Origin: Bacteroidales bacterium
Lineage (GTDB): Bacteria; Bacteroidota; Bacteroidia; Bacteroidales; ML635J-15
DNA: 5,227 nt
Assembly: GCA_028697515.1 (NCBI GenBank)
Contig: JAQVEY010000211.1
Coordinates: 1-5,227 of the forward strand
Direction: 5' to 3'
Part shown: positions 1-5,227 of the stretch, piece after piece
Layout: each line of letters opens with the position of its first letter
How positions within the stretch are numbered: the stretch's first letter is position 1
Translations under genes and position numbers: made by a program
Notes under the pieces: generated by a model
The model's database searches: none
What the model saw: only the letters and a program-made list of their open reading frames with translations
What the model was told of the DNA's origin: nothing

Positions 1-1038
1 ATTCCTGAAAATGTAAATCTTCGTGAAGTTGCTGATTTCTTAACTCGTCATCCTAATATTGCCTCTAAAAAATGGATTTATGAGCAGTATGATACCATGG
101 TAAGAACTGTTAATCTTACAACCAATAGATTTGCAGATGCAGGAATCATAAATATTAAAGGCACAAATACCGCTTTAGCAGTAACTACTGACTGTAATAG
201 CAGATATGTAAAAGCAGACCCGGAGAAAGGTACAATGATAGCAGTTGCTGAGGCTGCTCGTAATGTTGCATGTACTGGAGCTAAGCCGTTAGCAATTACA
301 AACTGTCTGAATTTTGGATCACCTTACAATCCTGAAGCTTTCTGGCAATTTGTTCATGCAATTAAGGGAATGGGAAAAGCATGCCGAGCATTTGGAACAC
401 CTGTAACCGGAGGTAATGTATCGTTTTACAATCAAACTACAATTGGAGGTAAAACCGAACCCGTATCGCCTACACCAACAATCGGTATGCTGGGACTGCT
501 AAAAGAAAAACTATATCAAACATCTTTAGCTTTCCGCACAAAAGGAGATATGATTTATATGCTTGGTAAATGCAGTGATGATATAGCTTCATCGGAATAT
601 TTATTCTCATATCATAAAGTTAAATACTCTCCAGCACCTGAATTTGATCTTGATTTTGAAGTTAGGCTTGTTGAAATTCTTCAGCAATTGGCTGCTAATA
701 ACTATGTAAATTCGATGCACGATGTTTCTGATGGTGGTTTATATATTACACTACTCGAATCCGCTATGCCTAAAAATCTAGGCTTTGACATAACAACTCC
801 TGCTGAGGTGAGAACAGACGGATTTCTTTTTGGAGAAGCTCAAGGTAGAGTAGTTGTTTCTGTACCTATTGAAAAAGAACCTGACTTTATCGATTTTATG
901 CTTGAAAGCAATTTCCCATTTCACACATTAGGTCATGTCACCAAAGGGGAATTAAGAATTGATGATGTATCATTTGGTTTTATTTCTGATGAAAAAGAAA
1001 AATATGATACTGCAATAGAGCTTATAATGCAATCGTAA
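1..1038 (+). CDS. purL: Phosphoribosylformylglycinamidine synthase subunit PurL, small type (5' end outside window)
   Basis: PurL catalyses the ATP-dependent amidation of FGAR to FGAM in cytosolic de novo purine synthesis. The reading frame is open from base 1, so the 345 visible codons are the C-terminal part of a protein that is usually about 720-750 residues in this family; the ATG at 97 is an internal methionine. Family hallmarks seen (numbered from base 1) are a DTMVRTVN segment near residue 31, TTDCNSRYVKADPEKGT around 62-78, the glycine-rich TGGNVSFYN at 136-144 and HDVSDGGL at 240-247, typical of the PurM/PurL superfamily C-terminal domain. The protein ends soon after that domain with no glutaminase domain, so this is the small form, which by family knowledge needs separate PurQ and PurS; neither is in the window. 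An ABC-F gene follows after 9 bases on the same strand, so the two may be co-transcribed. Confidence 0.96.
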   Translation: MPENVNLREVADFLTRHPNIASKKWIYEQYDTMVRTVNLTTNRFADAGIINIKGTNTALAVTTDCNSRYVKADPEKGTMIAVAEAARNVACTGAKPLAITNCLNFGSPYNPEAFWQFVHAIKGMGKACRAFGTPVTGGNVSFYNQTTIGGKTEPVSPTPTIGMLGLLKEKLYQTSLAFRTKGDMIYMLGKCSDDIASSEYLFSYHKVKYSPAPEFDLDFEVRLVEILQQLAANNYVNSMHDVSDGGLYITLLESAMPKNLGFDITTPAEVRTDGFLFGEAQGRVVVSVPIEKEPDFIDFMLESNFPFHTLGHVTKGELRIDDVSFGFISDEKEKYDTAIELIMQS

Positions 1039-1047
1039 CAATTTTCG

Positions 1048-2997
1048 ATGATTTCTATAAATAATCTTAGTATTCGTTTCGGTAATTTTGATTTATTTAC
1101 CGATATAGGGTTTATGATAAACAAACGTGACCGCATTGGTTTCGTTGGAAAAAACGGAGCAGGTAAAACGACTCTGTTTAAGGTAATCTGTGGTGAAATT
1201 TCTCCAACAGATGGTATCATTTCAAAACCTACTGATATTAGAATAGGATACCTTCCCCAACAGATGATTTTAAAAAGGGCAGACAGAGATATTCTTACAG
1301 AAACAAAAGAAGCTTTTAAAGAACTCTTTTTGATGAAAGAGGAATTAAATAAAATCAATCAAAAAATTGCTGACATATCTGATTACGACGATAAAGAATA
1401 TACACGACTGGTAGAAAGACTGACCTATATAAATGAACATCTTAATATATCAGGCTTAGAAAATGTTGAACAGGAAATTGAAAAAATACTCAAAGGTTTA
1501 GGTTTTCTAAGGAGTGATTTAACCAGAAAAGTGTCTGAATTTAGCGGTGGGTGGCGTATGAGAATTGAACTTGCCAAGATTTTGTTACAAAATCCAGATG
1601 CAATATTACTTGATGAGCCAACCAATCATCTTGATATTGAAGCAATTCAATGGCTCGAAGAATTTCTTGAAACATACAAAGGTGCAGTTATCGTTATTTC
1701 TCATGATCGTGCTTTTCTTGATAATGTAACAAACAGAACTATTGAAATTAATATGGGTAGGATTTATGATTACAAGGTTTCCTATTCAAAATTCAAAGTT
1801 CTTCAGCAAGAAAGAATTCAACAGCAAATAGCATCATTCGAAAATCAGCAAAAACTAATCAACGATACAGAAAGATTTATTGAACGTTTTAGATATAAAG
1901 CTACCAAAGCAAATCAGGTACAGTCAAGAATAAAACAGCTCGATAAACTTGATCGAATTGAAGTAGATGAACTCGATAACGCAAGAGTAAATTTCAAATT
2001 TTCGCCAGCGCCAAGATCTGGTGATATTGTAATCGAAACATCTGAATTAAGTAAAGCTTATGGTAAAACTTTAGTTTTAGATAAAATTGATTTGGTAATT
2101 GAAAGAGGCGAGAAAGTTTCTTTTGTTGGCAGGAATGGTGAGGGTAAAACTACTTTATCAAGAATAATTAATAGTGAAATTCCGTACGAGGGTGGCTTAA
2201 AAATTGGACACAATGTAAAAATTGGATATTTTGCTCAAAATCAAGATGAAGTACTTAACCCGGAATTAACTGTATTTGAAACACTTGACAAAGTAGCTGT
2301 TGGAGATATTAGAACAAAAATTAGAGACATACTTGGATCATTTCTATTTTCAGGCGAAGACATTGATAAAAAGGTCAAAGTTTTGTCGGGAGGTGAACAT
2401 TCAAGATTATCATTAGCAAAATTGCTGTTAGAACCATATAATCTATTATTACTAGACGAGCCGACCAATCACCTTGATATGAAATCAAAGGATATATTAA
2501 AACAAGCTCTATTGAAATATGATGGAACCTTGATAATAGTATCGCACGATCGATATTTTCTTGATGGCTTAGTTGATAAGGTATATGAATTCAGAGACAA
2601 GAAAATAAGACTTCATATCGGAGGAATTTATGATTTTATAAGAAATAGAAAGATAGAATCATTAAAAGAAATAGAAATAAAAGATAAGATTCAAGAGATC
2701 AAATCAAAAAACAAAGTTTCTGATAACAAATTACAATATTTAGAAAGAAAAGAAACTGAAAAAATAAGAAGAAATATTCAGAATAAAATAAGCCGAGCAG
2801 AAAAAGAAATAGAAAATCTTGAAAAAGAAATAACAACTTTAAACAATCTTTTAGCTGAACCTGATAAAATTGATGCCGGAAAAACTCAAACAATTTTCAG
2901 TATGTTTACAAAACTTAACAATGAATTGGCAAAAAAAATGGCTGAATGGGAAGAATTATCTAACAAGCTAGAAGAATTTGAAAAATCCCAAGAATGA
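1048..2997 (+). CDS. ABC-F family ATPase (Uup/YdiF/YheS-like), ribosome-associated
   Basis: This is a complete 649-residue protein with two ABC ATPase domains and no membrane segments. It is therefore an ABC-F protein, a family that binds the ribosomal E site and modulates translation, not a transporter. NBD1 has Walker A GKNGAGKTT (34-42), the signature SGGWRMR (166-172), Walker B ending LLDEP with catalytic Glu190, and the switch His219. A charged helical linker at about 242-310, with the conserved RFRYKATKANQVQSR (280-294), matches the inter-domain tRNA-interaction arm. NBD2 has GRNGEGKTT (361-369), SGGE (447-450), Glu471 and His500. The last ~100 residues are Lys/Glu-rich with two predicted coiled-coil helices (about 560-602 and 616-647) around a short turn, as in the Uup/YheS C-terminal domain and unlike EttA. 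All ATPase residues look intact. The ATG at 1048 gives the usual ABC-F N-terminus; no Shine-Dalgarno precedes it. Subfamily is uncertain; a housekeeping role is likelier than antibiotic resistance, but the sequence alone cannot exclude the latter. Confidence 0.93.
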   Translation: MISINNLSIRFGNFDLFTDIGFMINKRDRIGFVGKNGAGKTTLFKVICGEISPTDGIISKPTDIRIGYLPQQMILKRADRDILTETKEAFKELFLMKEELNKINQKIADISDYDDKEYTRLVERLTYINEHLNISGLENVEQEIEKILKGLGFLRSDLTRKVSEFSGGWRMRIELAKILLQNPDAILLDEPTNHLDIEAIQWLEEFLETYKGAVIVISHDRAFLDNVTNRTIEINMGRIYDYKVSYSKFKVLQQERIQQQIASFENQQKLINDTERFIERFRYKATKANQVQSRIKQLDKLDRIEVDELDNARVNFKFSPAPRSGDIVIETSELSKAYGKTLVLDKIDLVIERGEKVSFVGRNGEGKTTLSRIINSEIPYEGGLKIGHNVKIGYFAQNQDEVLNPELTVFETLDKVAVGDIRTKIRDILGSFLFSGEDIDKKVKVLSGGEHSRLSLAKLLLEPYNLLLLDEPTNHLDMKSKDILKQALLKYDGTLIIVSHDRYFLDGLVDKVYEFRDKKIRLHIGGIYDFIRNRKIESLKEIEIKDKIQEIKSKNKVSDNKLQYLERKETEKIRRNIQNKISRAEKEIENLEKEITTLNNLLAEPDKIDAGKTQTIFSMFTKLNNELAKKMAEWEELSNKLEEFEKSQE

Positions 2998-3123
2998 ATT
3001 ATGAAATATAGCATGTAGTTCTATACTTAATTCAATTTTTTCACATGAGTTTGATTTTTAGACTTTAGTATATAACCAAATTACAAGCATAGGTTCATTA
3101 ATTACTAAAAACTTTAATAATTT

Positions 3124-3143
3124 TATCGAAATATATCGAAATG
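3124..3143. repeat. Two-copy 10-bp tandem repeat next to a promoter element
   Basis: TATCGAAATA (3124-3133) is followed directly by TATCGAAATG (3134-3143), identical at 9 of 10 positions. The period is about one helical turn, so both copies would present the same DNA face. The repeat ends 7 bases before the TATATTTG element at 3151, in the region where RNA polymerase and upstream regulators bind. It could be a paired operator or simply a chance duplication in A/T-rich DNA; function is inferred only from position. Confidence 0.5.
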
Positions 3144-3150
3144 AAATCAG

Positions 3151-3158
3151 TATATTTG
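3151..3158 (+). promoter_or_regulatory. Candidate Bacteroidota -7 promoter element for the DUF151-UVR gene
   Basis: TATATTTG exactly matches the TAnnTTTG -7 consensus used by the primary sigma factor of Bacteroidota. It lies in the only sizeable intergenic gap of the plus-strand genes, 17 bases upstream of the ATG at 3176, which would give a leader of roughly 10 bases. No TTTG -33 box is visible at the usual spacing (around 3128 the sequence is CGAAAT, part of the tandem repeat), which weakens the call. If real, it may drive the DUF151-UVR, thyA and folA genes together. Confidence 0.45.
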
Positions 3159-3175
3159 TAAGCAAATGTGTTTAT

Positions 3176-3772
3176 ATGGAAAAAATTAAACTAGAAGTTT
3201 TAGGCTTATCATACAGTCAAACCCAAGCCGGAGCTTATGCTTTGATTTTATCTGTAAATAACAGTGATGAGCGTATTCCAATCATAATTGGGGGTTTCGA
3301 AGCCCAGTCAATAGCTATACAGCTCAAAAATCTTAAACCTCCAAGGCCGTTAACACATGACTTGTTTCACACAACAACTTCAAATTTTGGTATTACATTA
3401 AAAGAGGTATTTGTTCATCGATTGGAAGAAGGGGTATTTTATTCAAAATTATATTTTGAAAGAGACGGACAAACTCAAATAATTGATTCAAGGACATCAG
3501 ACGCAGTTGCTCTAGCCTTAAGATTTAACAGTCCTATATACACTACTGCAGATATTGTCAGAAAAGCAGGAATAGTATTAAAGATAACTGAAGACACAAC
3601 TGAGACAATCAATGATCCTAGTGAAAATTCTTCTATTAAGACTCATACTACTGGTTATAATAATTATACTATAAAAGAATTAGAAGATTTGATCAATGAA
3701 GCAATAAAAAACGAAGACTACGAGAAAGCTTCAATAATAAGTGATGAGATTAAGCGTCGGAAAAATCAATAA
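3176..3772 (+). CDS. Bifunctional nuclease (BFN/DUF151) domain protein with C-terminal UVR motif
   Basis: This 198-residue cytosolic protein has no signal peptide or membrane segment. Residues about 4-137 form a DUF151/BFN domain: a strand-rich start, then IPIIIGGFEAQSIA (34-47), RPLTHDLF (57-64), IDSRTSDA (103-110) and a SPIYTTADIVRKAG stretch. A Ser/Thr/Asn-rich linker (about 138-163) leads to residues 164-198, whose pattern (KELEDLINEAIKNEDYEKA followed by SDEIKRR) matches the UVR motif, the helical hairpin by which UvrB and UvrC interact. DUF151 proteins are named for nuclease activity reported for plant BFN homologues; the bacterial role is poorly defined, so the function here is unknown, and partnership with UvrB/UvrC or another UVR protein is inference. 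The start at 3176 places the DUF151 core right at the N-terminus and sits just after a TAnnTTTG element; there is no Shine-Dalgarno. thyA follows after 42 bases, so co-transcription is plausible. Confidence 0.88.
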   Translation: MEKIKLEVLGLSYSQTQAGAYALILSVNNSDERIPIIIGGFEAQSIAIQLKNLKPPRPLTHDLFHTTTSNFGITLKEVFVHRLEEGVFYSKLYFERDGQTQIIDSRTSDAVALALRFNSPIYTTADIVRKAGIVLKITEDTTETINDPSENSSIKTHTTGYNNYTIKELEDLINEAIKNEDYEKASIISDEIKRRKNQ

Positions 3773-3814
3773 ATATAAAGCTGAGGAGCTATTAAGAAAT
3801 ATTTTAATTTAACA

Positions 3815-4609
3815 ATGCATCAATATCTTGAATTATTAAAGTACACAAAGAATACTGGAACGATAAAGGAAGACCGTACCGGAACAGGAACTTTAAGTAT
3901 TTTTGGGTATCAAATGAGATTTGATTTGGACAATGGATTTCCTTGCCTCACAACAAAAAAATTACATCTTCGTTCAATAATTTATGAATTATTATGGTTT
4001 CTCACTGGAGATACAAACATTAAATACCTTAATGAGAATGGTGTCAAAATTTGGGATGATTGGGCAGATGAGACTGGCGATTTAGGGCATGTGTATGGAT
4101 ATCAATGGAGGTCTTGGCCTGCAAGAGATGGTTCAAGTATTGACCAGATTAGTAATCTCATATATAATCTTAAAAATAATCCAGATTCGAGAAGACATAT
4201 TGTAAGTGCCTGGAATGTAGCTGATATTGATAATATGGCATTACCCCCATGCCATTTATTATTTCAATTTTATGTTGCCAATGACAAATTATCATGTCAA
4301 TTGTATCAAAGAAGCGCAGATTTATTTTTGGGAGTACCTTTTAATATAGCTTCATACGCTTTGTTAACAATGATGATAGCACAAGTCACAGGTTATAAAC
4401 CCGGAGATTTTATACACAGTTTTGGAGATGCACATATTTATCTTAATCATTTGGAACAAGTAGATCTTCAGTTAACACGTGAACCCAGAGTTTTACCACA
4501 AATGAAGATAAATCCGGATGTTAAAGATATTTTTTCTTTTAAATATGAAGATTTTGAATTAATTGACTATAATCCATATTCACATATTAAAGCAGAAGTT
4601 TCAATATAA
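3815..4609 (+). CDS. thyA: Thymidylate synthase
   Basis: ThyA converts dUMP to dTMP using 5,10-methylene-tetrahydrofolate as both carbon donor and reductant, releasing dihydrofolate. The 264-residue protein has the same length as E. coli ThyA and aligns with it by eye without gaps, so E. coli numbering applies. Visible key residues are Arg21 in DRTGTG, Glu58, the Arg126-Arg127 pair that reaches the partner subunit's phosphate site, the catalytic nucleophile Cys146 in PPCH, Arg166 in QRSAD, Asp169, Asn177, and His207/Tyr209 in the DAHIY motif. All are intact, so an active homodimer is expected. The ATG at 3815 gives the family N-terminus (MHQYLELL). A GAGGAG at 3783-3788 is too far upstream to be a ribosome binding site. 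folA starts 10 bases after the stop; FolA recycles the dihydrofolate that this enzyme produces. Confidence 0.98.
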   Translation: MHQYLELLKYTKNTGTIKEDRTGTGTLSIFGYQMRFDLDNGFPCLTTKKLHLRSIIYELLWFLTGDTNIKYLNENGVKIWDDWADETGDLGHVYGYQWRSWPARDGSSIDQISNLIYNLKNNPDSRRHIVSAWNVADIDNMALPPCHLLFQFYVANDKLSCQLYQRSADLFLGVPFNIASYALLTMMIAQVTGYKPGDFIHSFGDAHIYLNHLEQVDLQLTREPRVLPQMKINPDVKDIFSFKYEDFELIDYNPYSHIKAEVSI

Positions 4610-4619
4610 ATATTAAATT

Positions 4620-5102
4620 ATGAGTTTTACTATAATAGTAGCAATAGCTAAAAATAATGCCATCGGTAAGGATAACGAACTATTATGGCATATTTCAGGA
4701 GACCTGAAAAGATTTAAAAGTATAACAACAGGAAACACTGTAATAATGGGAAGAAGAACGTTTTTCTCATTGCCAAATGGAGCATTGCCTAATCGTAGAA
4801 ATATTGTAATTACAGATTGTCCTGATGATTGTTGCCCTGGAGCAGAAATAGTAAGTTCAATAGAAGAAGCTATAAACAAGTGTAAATCATCAGAAGAGAA
4901 TTTTATAATAGGTGGGGGAATGATTTACAAACAGTTTTTACCCTTATCAGATAAAATATACTTAACTCTTGTACATAGAGATTACGAAGCAGATGTATTT
5001 TTTCCAGAAATTGATTATAACGAATGGGATGTTGCAACCGAATCAGATCATATAGATCATGATCCTCCCTATAGTTATTTAGTATTAAGCCGTAAACAAT
5101 AA
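4620..5102 (+). CDS. folA: Dihydrofolate reductase
   Basis: DHFR reduces dihydrofolate to tetrahydrofolate with NADPH, closing the cycle opened by ThyA, and is the trimethoprim target. Its 160 residues match the usual bacterial length (E. coli 159). Features seen are the N-terminal strand and AIGKDNELLW loop, Asp28 in GDLKRFK (equivalent to E. coli Asp27, the substrate-protonation site), VIMGRRTF with Thr47 in the NADPH site, LPNRRN with Arg59 for the folate carboxylate, FIIGGGMIY with the Gly98-Gly99-Gly100 turn, and Thr116 in YLTLV. Leu22 and Ser26 occupy positions that are proline in E. coli DHFR (Pro21, Pro25). A cysteine-rich stretch, DCPDDCCPG (66-74), lies on a surface-loop region. The gene starts 10 bases after the thyA stop with no Shine-Dalgarno, consistent with one mRNA. 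It converges with a minus-strand 5S rRNA gene. Confidence 0.96.
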   Translation: MSFTIIVAIAKNNAIGKDNELLWHISGDLKRFKSITTGNTVIMGRRTFFSLPNGALPNRRNIVITDCPDDCCPGAEIVSSIEEAINKCKSSEENFIIGGGMIYKQFLPLSDKIYLTLVHRDYEADVFFPEIDYNEWDVATESDHIDHDPPYSYLVLSRKQ

Positions 5103-5104
5103 TT

Positions 5105-5140
5105 AATAAAAAAAGCCTCTTGTAAAAAGATACAAGAGGC
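5105..5140 (-). terminator. Rho-independent terminator of the minus-strand rRNA operon
   Basis: A perfect 10-bp inverted repeat, GCCTCTTGTA (5115-5124) and TACAAGAGGC (5131-5140), encloses a 6-base loop. Read on the minus strand, the hairpin comes 8-10 bases after the 5S rRNA 3' end and runs directly into seven T residues (complement of the A run at 5108-5114) and further A/T, a textbook intrinsic terminator. On the plus strand the hairpin is followed by A residues rather than a T run, so it is not an efficient intrinsic terminator for folA, although it could protect the 3' end of that mRNA. Confidence 0.9.
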
Positions 5141-5148
5141 AAAAAGAT

Positions 5149-5227
5149 TGGCGGCGACCTACTCTCCCACAAAACGCAGTACCATCGGCGCGGATGAGCT
5201 TAACTTCCGAGTTCGGGATGGGATCGG
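5149..5227 (-). rRNA. rrf: 5S ribosomal RNA, 3' part (5' end outside window)
   Basis: The minus strand carries the conserved 3' portion of 5S rRNA. The complement of 5196-5216 reads as the near-universal loop B/helix III segment (CCGAACTCGGAAGTTAAG...), followed by GCGCCGATGGTACTGCG and then GTGGGAGAGTAGGTCGCCGCC, which pairs with the 5' strand to form helix I. About 78 bases are present; since 5S rRNA is roughly 110-120 bases, some 30-40 bases at the 5' end lie beyond the right edge. The exact 3' end is uncertain by a base or two. The sharply higher G+C than in the neighbouring folA gene is normal for rRNA. By analogy with other bacteria, 23S and 16S genes probably lie further right on the minus strand. 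Confidence 0.96.

Noticed and set aside
97..1038. PurL as a short complete gene starting at the ATG at 97
   Set aside because: The frame is open to base 1 and the upstream residues (LREVADFLTRHPNIASKKW) are typical PurL sequence, so the ATG is internal and the gene is cut by the window edge.
933..1358. Minus-strand open frame across the purL/ABC-F junction
   Set aside because: It lies opposite two clearly real genes, shows no recognisable motif and has an implausible residue composition; it is a shadow frame.
1425..2893. Minus-strand open frames at 1425-1625, 2241-2468 and 2699-2893
   Set aside because: All lie antisense to the ABC-F gene. The first two start with the same MVGSSSN because they are the complement of the two repeated Walker B/D-loop regions, and the third is Phe/Leu-rich because it is opposite a Lys/Glu coiled coil.
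3007..3041. Possible terminator after the ABC-F gene: TATAG/CTATA stem followed at a distance by six T residues
   Set aside because: The stem is only 5 bp, nearly all A/T, with a 9-base loop, and the T run begins about 10 bases after it; too weak to call.
2998..3175. Small gene or regulatory RNA in the 178-base gap
   Set aside because: No open frame of useful length (the ATG at 3001 stops after five codons), no stable hairpin and no riboswitch-like conserved core were seen; only the repeat and promoter element could be supported.
3783..3788. GAGGAG as a Shine-Dalgarno for thyA
   Set aside because: It is 26 bases upstream of the start codon, far outside working range, and no other gene here uses such a site.
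4313..4322. ThyA has Ala168 where E. coli has Cys (QRSAD versus QRSCD)
   Set aside because: This position is not catalytic and small residues are common there in the family; the nucleophile Cys146 is intact.
5045..5064. Clustered GATC motifs including the palindrome GATCATGATC
   Set aside because: They fall within folA and are explained by the codons of an Asp/His-rich stretch; no origin-like or regulatory context is visible.
4613..5172. Minus-strand open frames at 4613-4879 and 4903-5172
   Set aside because: They are antisense to folA, and the second starts inside the 5S rRNA gene and crosses its terminator; neither has coding features.

Overview
The window looks like ordinary chromosomal DNA from a low-G+C member of the Bacteroidota. 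Four observations support this: none of the visible start codons has a Shine-Dalgarno sequence at normal spacing; an exact TAnnTTTG (-7 type) promoter element sits in the main intergenic gap; the coding sequence is A/T-rich; and the proteins resemble Bacteroidota versions of housekeeping enzymes. The lineage assignment is inference from these features, not a database match.

Layout. Positions 1-1038 (+) hold the C-terminal part of a small-type PurL (purine synthesis), cut by the left edge of the window. Nine bases later, 1048-2997 (+) encodes a complete, tandem-ATPase ABC-F protein of the Uup/YdiF/YheS kind, which acts on ribosomes rather than in transport. A 178-base gap (2998-3175) follows; it carries a 10-bp tandem repeat and a Bacteroidota-type -7 element. 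Then come three same-strand genes: a DUF151/BFN-domain protein with a C-terminal UVR motif (3176-3772), thymidylate synthase ThyA (3815-4609) and dihydrofolate reductase FolA (4620-5102). At the right edge the 3' part of a 5S rRNA gene lies on the minus strand, with its rho-independent terminator squeezed between it and the folA stop codon. An rRNA operon therefore converges on the folA end of the plus-strand cluster.

How the genes work together. ThyA makes dTMP and oxidises methylene-tetrahydrofolate to dihydrofolate, and FolA reduces that back to tetrahydrofolate, so the 10-base thyA-folA spacing is a functional pair. PurL belongs to purine synthesis, a pathway that also consumes folate one-carbon units, but it is separated from thyA-folA by a likely transcription-unit boundary. 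The ABC-F and DUF151-UVR genes have no obvious biochemical link to their neighbours.

I found no convincing new system, mobile element, CRISPR array or defence locus. The points most worth a second look are the DUF151-UVR protein in front of thyA-folA, the 10-bp repeat abutting its promoter, and non-proline residues at two normally proline positions in the DHFR active-site region.
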